A stretch of 64,000 nt of DNA from Tuctoria greenei (taxonomy: Eukaryota > Streptophyta > Magnoliopsida > Poales > Poaceae). Of this stretch, positions 18,829-29,736 are shown piece by piece (within the stretch, counting starts at the first letter, position 1; the number at the start of each line of letters is the position of its first letter). Under the pieces are notes generated by a model that saw only the letters and a program-made list of their open reading frames with translations, ran no database searches and was not told where the DNA came from. Position numbers and translations under genes: made by a program. The DNA lies in contig JAYESD010000001.1 in assembly GCA_036927565.1 (NCBI GenBank), positions 264,999,560 through 265,063,559 of the forward strand, in the 5' to 3' direction.

Positions 18829-20987
18829 AGCCCCACCCCTTGGATTGACATCTATTTGCCACTTTTCCACCCACCCAAACCCTAGTTCGTGGAGAGCCAC
18901 CACCAAGGAGGGAGGAGAAGATCCCAAGCAAGAAAAAGAAGAGGAAACGAAAGAGGACCAAGATCTCCACCAAGTTTTCGTTCCTCATCACCAATTCGTC
19001 TCAAAGTTCATCACCAACCCTAGATCATCAAGATCCAAGTGTTACCTCCAAGTTTCTTGATTCATTGGAGTCCTAAACACCTGGTATACCTTCTATTCTC
19101 TTTTCCTTACGTGAATTCAACCCCAAATCTCCAAATTCACGTCGATCTAGAAAACCCTAATCTGCTGATCTCGTGGAGTGCGAACTTGTCCGGTCCCTAG
19201 CGGACTAGTCCGGTCTTCCTGGTTTTACATCAAATTAATTCTAAAATTTGATCTAATCGAATCCAAACCTATATAAACTTGTTAAAAGCTATTAGAACTA
19301 TTTAGTGATCATTAAAAGCAATCTATTAACAAGTTCTACCTTGCATTTGCATTAATCATGCATGTCATGTCATATTGAGTAATATTTGTGCACTCTTTGA
19401 TTGTGTTTCTTGTCTTGTATGTTTATTGTGGGGATTAGACGGATTTGCGCTAGAAAGTGCCACAGAGGATCTACAGCACCAAGAGTTTGAAGGCTTTGAT
19501 CTTAATCAACAGCAAGAGCAAGGCAAGTGTGCTTGAAGCATATTGATCCTGTTTTTAAAATAAATGTTTTGTTTGTAAATTGCATGCTTGTGTCAATTTG
19601 ATGGGAATCCTATGATAGGAAGTTTACTAGAATTTTTTAACCACCCTTGTCACCTGGAATTATGGTAGAGAGTCGGGATGGACTTTTTACTTTTTGCTTC
19701 GCTTAATCAACTGGGATCGGTAACTATACCACTCAACTTAATTATGCATGGATGAGATTATGGTTAACATGAACTGGTTAAATATGATATGGTAATGGGT
19801 GATCTAAGCGAGCCTGGTATGTGGATGGGTTGGATGTTATGGTGGTTTGCTTGCTTTAGATCTGAGGACCGGTTCATACGAGAATAAGCCAGGACTACAG
19901 TGCCACCACAAGGCCAAGTATGGGTGCAGCGTAGCTGATTAATTAGGGCTTTGCTAGTACTGTTTGGACTGCTCGGGGAAGGGGTAGTCGGATTGGGTTT
20001 GTTGATGATTGGTGGCACTACCCTGGGATCCGAATGGCTCAAGAGGGGGCCCTTGGTTGAAGATGTGCTCAGTTGGAGGCATCGCCACCGATGAAACCTC
20101 AGTGGGGTCTGAATAGACTAGTAATCCCTTTGTAAAGGCTATTTTGTGATCTCTTGGCCATACACCAAAGGAAGTGTAATTGGTATAAGGGAGGTTCTCT
20201 AGTAGCCGACGGGTGATGAAATCACAAACACGTGGGTAAAGAGGTACAAACTCTGCAGAGTTAAATAAAACTATCATGATAGCCGTAATCCCGGTTATGA
20301 GCACCTGGACAACTTCCATGATTAGAGGGAACTCGGTATTTGGGACGGTTATGGTCTGGTAATGGATATGGCTGGTTACGAATTAAATTCTGGTATTGAA
20401 TATGTTTATTGGTATATGGATGATGGATATGGAATATGGACTGGTATTATGATATTACTTATGCTTATGATAGGTTTATTTCACATACATGTAATATATT
20501 GCTTTTCAAGTGTTTTAATGTACTTTTCAGCGCTTAGCCATTATTATTGTCGTCATTTGAATCATCTACATGTCATACTTTCCATACTTGTTGAGTATGA
20601 CATGTACTCACTCTTGCAATCCCCTCAACAGTTGCAGGTCAGGATTGGGAGTTTAATGGCGATAATGCGGAGTTCTAGGCCGTGTCTACCGTCAGCTTTG
20701 CCTGTGGTGTTATTGGAGCTGCGCTATACCCTATTGCTTATGCTACCTAGCTGTTTAGTTTGCTTAATTAGTTTATTTCTGCTGCATTAGTTGAACTTAT
20801 CATAAATATTCATTAGAGCTTGTATTCGAGGATAATCTGGTTTGTGTAATAAAATTTGATAATTAATCTTGTTCTATGGTAATTTTCTGTATACTCTTTT
20901 GTGATTGCACTCGTGTATGTGTGATGAACATCCTGAGCACACATACGCGTTAGCTTGGTTCATTTTTCGGAACCGGGCGTCACAGAG

Positions 20988-20999
20988 TTGTATCAGAGC
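20988..20999 (+). other. Primer-binding site of element D
   Basis: TTGTATCAGAGC differs by one base from TGGTATCAGAGC, the complement of the plant initiator methionine tRNA 3' end. It sits three bases past the LTR end, the usual place in this lineage. Confidence 0.75.
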
Positions 21000-21248
21000 G
21001 AGGTTGACCGTAGGATGCAGCCTAGATAGAATGGACACTTTAGAGCACATAGGAGCACTTAGGAATCGATGAGTTTTTGCTTGGGGTGCTGTTTGCTATA
21101 TATATTGTTTGCTTGTGTGCTTAATAGAGGATTTTGGGATGCTTTAGCATTGCCATGTCCACGTAGGCTAGCTAGTTGTTTAGTTTCATATCCCTTGATG
21201 CATATAGTTGGGGACGTTTTCCAATTCTTACCTATTGCTTTTCTTCAG

Positions 21249-22440
21249 ATGGTGAGGAATCGCAACCAGAGGGATGGCAATGATGAGGAGGAGAACCATG
21301 GAGTACCTAAGAACAACAATGGGCAAGGACCTGCTCATGGAGCTATCAACATTGAGCAGCTATTGGCTATGCAAAACCAGCTCATGTAGACCATGATACA
21401 AACAATGGGACAGCTGCAGGCTGACAATATCAACAATCATCCCCACATGCCTCCACCGCCACCCCGCCTCCTCATAACCGATTGGGAGAGTTTATGAGGA
21501 CTAGGCTGCCGACCTTTGCTCAAGCCGCTGACCCTATGGATGCGGACGATTGGCTCAAGTCCGTGGAGAAGAAACTTGCTATTGTCCAATGCAATGACCG
21601 GGAGAAGGTGCTATTTGCTTCTCATCAACTCGTTGGAGCAGCTGCAGATTGGTGGGATGCTTATTGCAATGCTCATGAGAATCAACAGAGGATCACCTCG
21701 GCGGAATTCAATGAGAATTTTCGTTCTCATTATGTGCCGGAAGGAGTTATGATTTTGAAAAGGCAAGAATTTGAGAATTTAAGGCAAGGAAGATCAAGCG
21801 TGAGTGAATATCTCAATAAGTTCACTCAACTCTCAAGGTACGCGCCTGAGGATGTTAGTCGGGACAGCCAGAAGCAATATTTTTTTATGAGGGGCTTGAA
21901 CAATGAAATCCAAGTGCAACTACTCAATTGCGATTATGCCAATTTTCAGAAGCTCGTGGACAAAGCAATTGTGGTGGAGAACAAGATTCGTGAGATGGAG
22001 CAAGACAATAAGAGAAAGGTGCCATATCAAGGACAACAACAAGGAAGTAATGTGCGCCCTCGCTTTGCGCTGCCCAATGCGCCTTACTTCAGCCCTTCTA
22101 TTCCTGCTTAGCGCCCTGGTTATGCACCACGCCCAACTCAGTTTGTGCAGCAGCGCCCTATCATGCAAGCACCTAGGCCTCCAATGCCTTATGCGCCTCG
22201 TGCTAATTTTACTGCTGCAAGTGCTCAAAACCAAGCTCGTCCCAATAATTCTGGTGGAGTTAAGAAGTGTTATACTTGTGGAGAAGCTGGACACTTTGCG
22301 CATCAATGTCCTAAGTCAAGCCTTGGTCAAGGAAGCAATGCTCCAAGGCAAACCCCAATATCCAATGGAGGACAACCACAAGGGAACCGTGGACAGCAGA
22401 ATTTTGCTCGTGGCAATGTGAACCATGTCTCTACGGAGGA
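21249..22440 (+). pseudogene. gag: D gag (chromovirus capsid and nucleocapsid)
   Basis: The start is ATG at 21249 (MVRNRNQRDGNDEEEN). A TAG at 21387-21389 follows QNQLM, and the frame shifts before 21482. From there the gag domain is clear: LPTFAQAADPMDADDWLKS, AADWWDAYCNAHENQQRI, FNENFRSHYVPEGVM, FENLRQGRSSVSEYLNKF and FFMRGLNNEIQVQL. A TAG at 22109-22111 interrupts just before the Pro/Gln-rich segment. The CCHC knuckle CYTCGEAGHFAHQC is intact at 22268-22309. Gag builds the virus-like particle; this copy cannot make a full protein. Confidence 0.88.
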
Positions 22441-22924
22441 TGCTCAACAAGCGGATGACGTGGTCATTGGTATGTTTCTCGCTTACTCCAACCCCGCGAC
22501 TATGTTATTTGATTCTGGAGCATCACATTCATTCATTGCGTCGAAGTATGTTGCCAAGTATAGTTTGCCTATCTCTCATATGAAGTTTACTCTATTGGTT
22601 AAGTCTCCTGGAGGAGAGATAAGGACAAATATAGTATGTCCAAAAGTAAGCCTTAGAATAAGGGGGGTAGACTTCTCTGCCAACCTCATTGTTTTGGATT
22701 CTCAAGGGTTGGATATTATACTTGGTATGGACTGGTTGAGGAAGCACAATGGAGTTATTGAGTGTGCCACGAAGACGGTGAAGTTGACCAACGAAGAAGG
22801 GATCACCATAGAATTTGAAGCATCTCAAACCGCACCAAAGCAATTGGAGTTGAATCATATGGACAGTGCCGCAATTGAGGAGATTCCGGTGGTGTGTGAA
22901 TTTTTGGATGTTTTTTCCAGACGA
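22441..22924 (+). pseudogene. pol: D aspartic protease
   Basis: In frame with the knuckle, IGMFLAYSNPATMLFDSGA has the catalytic DSGA at 22511-22522. It continues with SHSFIASKYVAKYSLPI, LDSQGLDIILGMDWL and KHNGVIECATKTV, the typical protease-to-RT linker of Del-type elements. The frame breaks at about 22915, where VVCEFLDVFSR runs out of phase with the following PDRDIEFVIDL. Confidence 0.85.
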
Positions 22925-23860
22925 GTTGCTAGGTATGCCACCCGATCGAGACATTGAGTTTGTTATTGATTTAATACCTGGAACTGCACCTATAGCTAAG
23001 AGGCCGTATAGGATGCCTCCTATGGAATTAGCGGAGCTCAAGAAGCAAATTCAAGAGCAATTAGAGAAGGGTTTTATTCGCCCTAGCTCTTCACCTTGGG
23101 GAGCGCTCGTGCTGTTCGTGGACAAGAAGGATGGAACCCAAAGGATGTGTGTGGATTACCGAGCTCTCAATGAGGTAACAATCAAGAACAAGTACACCTT
23201 GCCACGCATAGAAGACTTGTTTGATCAGATGAAAGGTGCTTGTGTCTTCTCTAAGATTGACTTGAGGTTGGGGTATTTTCAAATGAAGATTAGACCATCG
23301 GACATACCCAAGACAGCTTTTAGGACACGATATGGATCTTATGAGTACACCGTGATGTCTTTTGGATTGACAAATGCACCTGCCTACTTTATGTACCTCA
23401 TGAATAAGGTCTTCATGGAGTACTTGATAAGTTCGTTGTGGTGTTTATTTATGACATTATGATCTACTCGAAGGATGAGAAAGAACATGAGGAACACTTG
23501 AGGCTTACGTTGCAGAAATTGAGGGAGCATCGATTGTATGCCAAGTTCAACAAGTGTCAGTTTTGGTTGAGAGAGGTGTCGTTTTTGGGTCATATAATTT
23601 CAGGAGGAGGAGTATCGGTTGACCCCGGAAAAGTGAGAGATGTGTTGAAGTGGGAACCGCCGCAAAATGTCAAGGAAATAAGGAGTTTTCTTGGGATGTC
23701 TGGATATTACCGTCTGTTCATCAAGGACTTTTCCGAGATAGCCAAGCCTATGACGGAGTTGCTAATGAAGGGAAAGGCTTTCCAATGGACTCAATCTTGT
23801 CAAAATAGTTTTGAGGAGTTGAAGAAGAGGTTGACGACAGCCCCAGTTTTGGTATTGCCG
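22925..23860 (+). pseudogene. pol: D reverse transcriptase with altered catalytic motif
   Basis: Two frames cover the domain. The first has LLGMPPDRDIEFVIDLIPG, RPSSSPWGALVLFVDKKDG, RMCVDYRALNEVTIKNKY, FSKIDLRLGYFQMKIR and FGLTNAPAYFMYLMNKVF. A frameshift near 23428 leads to FVVVFIYDIMIYSKDEKE, then FLGHIISGGGVSVDPGKV and RSFLGMSGYYRLFIKDFS. The family motif F-I-D-D reads F-I-Y-D here (Tyr codon at 23450-23452), so the first catalytic Asp is lost. That change alone should abolish polymerase activity. Confidence 0.88.
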
Positions 23861-24417
23861 GGCGTGAGCAAGAGTTTTGATATTTATTGCGACGCATCGA
23901 GACAAGGGCTTGGATGTGTATTGATGCAAGAAGGTCAAGTGGTCGCCTATGCATCAAGACAATTGAAGAAACATGAGCAGAATTACCCCACACACGATTT
24001 GGAACTCGCGGCCGTGGTACACACATTGAAGATTTGGAGGCACTATATTCTTGGACATAGGTGTGAAATTTATACGGATCATAAGAGTTTGAAGTATATT
24101 TTCACACAAACGGATCTGAACTTGAGGCAATGAAGATGGTTGGAGCTCATCAAAGATTATGATTTGGGGATCAACTATCATCCGGGAAAGGCCAATGTAG
24201 TGGCCGATGCTTTGAGTAGAAAGGGAGTAAGTCACCAACTCACAGTTCGAGAGTTACCATTCGAGTTATGTAAGGAGTTTGAAAGGTTGAACCTCGGATT
24301 TGTAAATGAGATGGAGATGATGGAGTTAAACCCAACCTTGGAGCAAGAAATTCGAGAAGCACAAAACACGGATGAGGAGATCAAGGAAATCAAGGAAAGG
24401 ATCAAGGAAGGGAGATA
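23861..24417 (+). pseudogene. pol: D RNase H
   Basis: FDIYCDASRQGLGCVLMQ and VVAYASRQLKKHEQNYPT, then HDLELAAVVHTLKIWRHYI, CEIYTDHKSLKYIFTQ and, after a TGA at 24131-24133, LIKDYDLGINYHPGKANVV and ADALSRK. These are the gypsy RNase H motifs, including Asp, Glu and Asp positions. The TGA stands where the family has Arg (LNLRQRRWLEL), consistent with CGA to TGA. Another stop, TAA, at 24415-24417 precedes the integrase. Confidence 0.88.
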
Positions 24418-25966
24418 ATTCAGATTTGATGAAGATGAACATGGTACCTTATGGCTTGGAAAGAGTATCGTTGTGCCTAATGTAAAGTATATTCGGGAGA
24501 CAATATTAAAGGAGGCACATGACTCGCCTTACTCAATTCACCCTGGTTGTACAAAGATGTACAAAGACTTGAAGACTTGCTATTGGTGGGACAGCATGAA
24601 GAAGGACATAGCTGAATACGTAGCATTGTGTGATGTGTGCCAACGAGTCAAGGCGGAACATCAAAGGCCAACCGGATTATTGCAACCATTGAAGATTCCG
24701 GAATGGAAGTGGGAAGAAATTGGAATGGACTTCATAGTTGGGTTACCACGTACTCAGTCCGGGTATGACTCAATTTGGGTAACTGTGGATCGCTTAACCA
24801 AGTCAACTCATTTTGTCCCTGTGAAGACCAAATATACAGCTGCACGATTGGCCGAAATATACATGGAGCATATTGTGTGTCGACACGGAGTCCCGAAGAA
24901 GATAGTCTCGGATAGAGGTTCTCAATTTACCTCCAGATTTTGGCAAAAATTGCATGAAGCCTTGGGAACGAGGTTGAATTTTAGTTCAGCATATCATCCT
25001 CAAATGGATGGACAAACCGAGAGGACCAATCAGATTTTGGAGGATATGTTAAGAGCTTGTGCTTTAAAGCATGGGAAGAGTTGGGACAAAAGCTTGCCAT
25101 ACGCGGAATTTTCATACAATAATAGTTACCAAGCAAGTTTGAAGATGTCACCATATGAAGCGCTTTACGGGAGGAAGTGTAGGACGTCTTTATTCTGGAA
25201 TGAGGCAGGAGAAACTCAAGTATTTGGTCCGGATGTGTTGCAAGAAGCCGAAAAACAAGTCCTAATAATTCGTGAAAACTTGAGGGCTGCCCAATCAAGG
25301 CAAAAAGGCTATGCAGACAATAGGAGAAGGAAATTAGTCTTTGGAATAGGAGATTTTGTTGACCTCAAGGTGTCGCCGATGAGAGGTCATAAGAGGTTTA
25401 ACATAGGAGGCAAGCTCACACCTCGTTATATTAGACCATTCAAAATTTTGGACAAAAGAGGAGAAGTAGCGTATCAGTTGGAGATGCCAGCTCATCTTTC
25501 GGATGTCCATGATGTATTTCATGTATCCCAGCTCAAGAAGTGTTTGAGAGTACCGGAAGAACTAGTGCCAATGGAAGAATTGGAACTAGGGGAAGATTTG
25601 GCTTATGTCGAACAACCAGTCAAAATCTTGGAAACTAAGGAGAGGGTCACAAGGGACAAGGTCATTAGATGGTGTAAAGTTCAATGGAAGCACCACACAG
25701 AAAAAGAAGCAATGTGGGAATTGGAGGATGATCTCAAGAAGGACTTTCCCTATCTTTTCTCTTCCGCGTCGAATCTCGAGGGTGAGATTCATTTTAAGGG
25801 GGGTAGGTTTGTAACACCCTCATTTTCATGCATCATGCCCTACATACACTCATATACATGTTTAACATTAACCCACAACAAGAGGAACAAGTTTAAAATT
25901 GATTTGGAGCATTTAAATTTGATTTGGAACAAAACTGCACTTAAAATGCAAGAAAGTGCGGACTAG
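24418..25966 (+). CDS. pol: D integrase with C-terminal chromodomain, frame open into the 3' LTR
   Basis: The longest open frame here is 24473-25966. It has the zinc-binding part (EAHDSPYSIHPGCTKMY, CDVCQRVKAE), catalytic Asp in IGMDFIVGLP and VSDRGSQFTS, Glu in DGQTERTNQI, and the GPY-type segment GDFVDLKVSPMRG with LTPRYIRPFKIL. The chromodomain covers about 25596-25780 (VEQPVKILETKERV, KVQWKHHTEKEAMWELE). Chromodomains of this group can guide insertion to heterochromatin. After SASNLEGEIHFKGG the frame continues through the PPT and 157 bases into the 3' LTR. A TAA at 24415 cuts it from upstream pol. Confidence 0.88.
25794..25809 (+). other. Polypurine tract of element D
   Basis: TTAAGGGGGGTAGGTT abuts the LTR start TGTAACACCC. 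Confidence 0.7.
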
Positions 25967-28595
25967 TCTGATTTTACTGAGGACTAGTCTGATTTCTCTT
26001 GTCCGTTCTTGCTGCGGACTAGCCCGATTTTTGGCACTGGAAACTTTTGGACTTATCCGATTTTGTGCGGACTAGTCCGATATTCCATCAATCCTTGAAA
26101 AATTGCTAAGTCCTTGGACTTTTCCGGACTAGTCCGGTGTTCCAGCGGACTTGTCCGATTTCCTCTCTGTTTAAAGTCAGACTTGTCCGATGTTTGGCTA
26201 GATTTGTCCGATTTTCTCTCTGGACGACTTCGGACTAGTCCGGTCCTTTTCGGACTTGTCTGATATTTCGCGACTCTGAGTTGATCTTTTGTTTTACGAC
26301 TTATTTCTTGGCTTTCACATTAAGCGGGCCTAGGGACGTCGTGCCTAACTCTTTTAGAGCCCATGAGGGACTCTAAATCGGCCTCTACTCATCCCAAAAC
26401 TCGAAATCCATCTAACCCTAGCCTCCACCTCTATATAAACAGCCCCACCCCTTGGATTGACATCTATTTGCCACTTTTCCACCCACCCAAACCCTAGTTC
26501 AAGGAGAGCCACCACCAAGGAGGGAGGAGAAGATCCCAAGCAAGAAGAAGAAGAGGAGGAAACGAAAGAGGACCAAGATCTCCACCAAGTTTTCGTTCCT
26601 CATCACCAATTCGTCTCAAAGTTCATCACCAACCCTAGATCATCAAGATCCAAGTGTTACCTCCAAGTTTCTTGATTCATTGGAGTCCTAAACACCTGGT
26701 ATACCTTCTATTCTCTTTTCCTTACGTGAATTCAACCCCAAATCTCCAAATTCACGTCGATCTAGAAAACCCTAATCTGCTGATCTCGCGGAGTGCGGAC
26801 TTGTCCGGTCTTCCTGGTTAAATTACATCAAATTAATTCTAAAATTTGATCTAATCGAATCTAAACCTGTATAAACTTGTTAAAAGCTATTATAACTAGT
26901 TAGTGATCATTAAAAGCAATCTATTAATAAGTTCTACCTTGCATTTGCATTAATCATGCATGTCATGTCATATTGAGTAATATTTGTGCACTTTTTGATT
27001 GTGTTTCTTGTTTTGTATGTTTATTGTGTGGATTAGACGGATTTGTGCTAGAAAGTGCCGCGGAGGATCTATAGCACCAAGAGTTTGAAGGCTTTGATCT
27101 TAATCAACAGCAAGAGCAAGGCAAGTGTGCTTGAAGCATATTGATCCTGTTTTTAAAATAAATGTTTTGTTAAATTGCATGCTTGTGTCAATTTGATGAG
27201 AATCCTATGATAGGAAGTTTACTAGAATTGTTTAACCACCCTTGTCACCTGGAATTATGGTAGAGAGTCGAGATGGACTTTTTACTTTTTGCTTCGCTTA
27301 ATAAACTGGGATGGGAAATAACTATACCACTCAACTTAATTATGCATGGATGAGATTATGGTTAACATGAACTGGTTAAATATGATATGGTAATGGGTGA
27401 TCTAAGCAAGCCTGGTATGTGGATGGGTTGGATGTTATGGTGGTTTGCTTGCTTTAGATCTAAGGACCAGTTCATGCGAGAATAAGCCAGGACTACAGTG
27501 CCACCACGAGGCCAAGTATGGGTGCGACGTAGCTGATTAATTAGGGCTTTGCTAGTACTGTTTGGACCATTATGGATGCTCGGGGAAGGGGTAGTCGGAT
27601 TGGGTTTGTTGATGATTGGTGGGACTACCCTGGGATCCGAATGGCTCAAGAGGGGGGCCTTGGTTGATGATGTGCTCAGTTGGAGGCATCGCCACCGGTG
27701 AAACCTCAGTGGGGTCTGAATAGACTAGTAATCCCTTTGTAAAGGCTATTTTGTGATCTCTTGGCCATACACCAAAGGAAGTGTAATTGGTATAAGGGAG
27801 GTTCTCTAGTCGCCGACGGGTGATGAAATCACAAACACATGGGTAAAGAGGTACAAACTCTGCAGAGTTAAATAAAACTATCATGATAGCCATGCTCCCG
27901 GTTATGAGCACCTGAACAACTTCCATGATTAGAGGGAACTCAGTATTTGGGACGATTATGGTCTGGTAATGGATATGGCTGGTTACGAATTAAATTATGG
28001 TATTGAATATGTTTATTGGTATATGGATGATGGATATGGAATATGGACTGGTATTATGATATTACTTATTCTTATGATGGGTTTATTTCACATACATGTA
28101 ATATATTGCTTTTCAAGTGTTTTAATGTACTTTTCAGCACTTAGCCATTATTATTGTCGTCATTTGAATCAGCTACATGTCATACTTTCCACACTTGCTG
28201 AGTACGACATGTACTCACTCTTGCAACCCCCCCCCCCAACAGTTGCAGGTCAGGATTGGGAGTTTAATGGCGATAATGCGGAGTTCTAGGCCGTGTCTAC
28301 CGTCAGCTTTGCCTGTGGTGTTATTGGAGCTGCGCTATACCCTATTGCTTATGCTGCCTAGCTGTTTAGTTTGCTTAATTAGTTTATTTCCGCTGCATTA
28401 GTTGAACTTGTCATAAATATTCATTAGAGCTTGTATTCGAGGATAATCTGGTTTGTGTAATAAAATTTGATAATTAATCTTGTTCTGTGGTAATTTTCTG
28501 TATACTCTTTTGTGATTGCACTCGTGTATGTGTGATGAACATCCTGGGCACACATACGCGTTAGCTTGGTTCATTTTCCGGAACCGGGCGTCACA
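25810..28595 (+). repeat. D 3' LTR
   Basis: It is 2786 bases and collinear with 18182-20984, with about 46 mismatches in the last 1.65 kb compared by eye. Differences include a shortened palindrome array, an insertion of CATTATGGA near 27568, and a run of ten or more C at about 28227. Confidence 0.95.
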
Positions 28596-28600
28596 TTAGC

Positions 28601-29685
28601 CCTACAATTTTTCACTACACCAGACAAGACGATATCCACCAGACTAGTAACTCTCTGACTAAAACTGGACAAGTCCCTCCAACTACGGACTTGTCCTTAG
28701 TCCTACACAGTGTTCACCACACCGGACTAGTCCAATATCTACCGGACTAGTCCGAAAAGTTTCTGACTAACATCGGACTAGTCCACACCTCAACAGACTA
28801 GTCTGGTATCCATCAACACTTAGGGTTTCTCGCACACACGCACACCGGACTAGTCCGGTGTCCACCACGGACTAGTACGGACATTGAAAACCCTAACGGT
28901 AACTGTTATAAACCCTAGTATAAATAGAGGTGTACGACCCTACATCAATCTCTCTCGACTCGCTGCACTGTCACACCTTCCAAGAGCCCAAAGTTCACAT
29001 CTCTCCACACTTTCTAAGCCTAAAAGATCAAATCTTTGAGGATTAGCAATTGAACAAAGGAGAGACTTGATCTACACATCTTGAGCTCTTGGGTTTGATC
29101 TCTTGCACACTCTAGTTGTTTTATTGTATATCTTTTGAGTGTGTTTGGTGGTGTTCATCGTTGTAATCTTTGGGGAGCCCTCAACATGTGAGAAAGCCCC
29201 TTTGAACGAGTTATTGGCCCCTACGTGGTTAGTGAAAGAGAATCGGCCTCCATGGCGATTCGACGAGGGAAGGGTTGGTGAAGACCCGGTCCTCCATGGA
29301 CTCCTCAATAGGGATGTAGATTTCCTCCATGGAATAGAACCTCGAGATAAAATCTTGTCTCGCACATCTTTGTTTTATAGTTCATCATATTCTAGGGTTT
29401 GCTTAAACTTGTGTAACTCACATTGAAATATCGTAATTAAAGTTGATCTTTGCAATACATTATTTCATTACTGTGATACATCCAAGTTGTAAATTACTTT
29501 CCACTGCATAGAGTACTAGAGGTGAAATTAACGATCAATCTTGATCTTTCTAATCCACGTACACCGAACTAGTCCGCACCTTACCAGACTAGTCCGGCAT
29601 TCCCTGTATTTGATCAATCTGTTAAGTGTTTCAGGGATCGACAAAAATTCAAAAAGCCTATTCACCCCCCTCTAGGCTACATTCA
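28601..29685 (+). repeat. B 5' LTR, piece 3 (core promoter, R and U5)
   Basis: It begins after the right TTAGC copy, continues the GGACTAGTCC array to about 28885, then TATAAATAG (28920-28928). A leader follows, with one more pair of the motif at 29565-29600, ending CTAGGCTACATTCA. The next bases are the PBS. With the other two pieces, the B LTR is about 1.55 kb. Confidence 0.88.
28920..28928 (+). promoter_or_regulatory. TATA box of B 5' LTR
   Basis: TATAAATAG follows AAACCCTAG and precedes a pyrimidine-rich leader. Confidence 0.6.
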
Positions 29686-29686
29686 A

Positions 29687-29700
29687 TTGGTATCAGAGCC
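29687..29700 (+). other. Primer-binding site of element B
   Basis: TTGGTATCAGAGCC contains the perfect TGGTATCAGAGC complement of initiator methionine tRNA, usual for plant copia elements, right after the LTR. Confidence 0.85.
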
Positions 29701-29736
29701 AAACTCTTCAAAAGAGACTCACCGCTCAAAGAGACA

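Larger units (their letters stand above)
18182..20984 (+). repeat. D 5' LTR
   Basis: It runs TGTAACACCC to GGGCGTCACA. The upstream third carries a dense CGGACTAGTCCG/CGGACTTGTCCG array (18330-18660, plus 19180-19215), followed by a TATA box and a long leader. Open frames inside it (for example 20362-20790) have no recognisable protein and are treated as chance. Confidence 0.95.
18182..28595 (+). mobile_element. Element D: Tekay/Del-type chromovirus (Ty3/gypsy), full length
   Basis: It has long LTRs (2803 and 2786 bases, TGTAACACCC…CGTCACA), an initiator-Met-type PBS, a single gag-pol with CCHC knuckle, protease, RT, RNase H, integrase and C-terminal chromodomain, and a PPT. A perfect 5-bp duplication TTAGC flanks it (18177-18181 and 28596-28600). 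Insertion split the B 5' LTR; the uninterrupted site is seen near 57219. LTR mismatches are about 3%, so it is among the younger layers. Confidence 0.95.

Noticed and set aside
18742..19060. Open frames on both strands around the D TATA box, also at 26354-26675
   Set aside because: They are kept in both LTRs only because the LTRs are copies; there is no domain or start context.
20362..20790. 142-codon hydrophobic open frame in the D 5' LTR, repeated at 27969-28289
   Set aside because: It lies wholly inside an LTR leader, is broken in the other copy, and resembles no protein I know.
28220..28240. Poly-C run in the D 3' LTR as a regulatory site
   Set aside because: A simple homopolymer expansion (CCCC in the 5' LTR); could be slippage or a sequencing artefact.
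29687..29700. Possible tRNA gene near TGGTATCAGAGC
   Set aside because: It is only the 12-base complement of a tRNA end at an LTR boundary, i.e. a primer-binding site.
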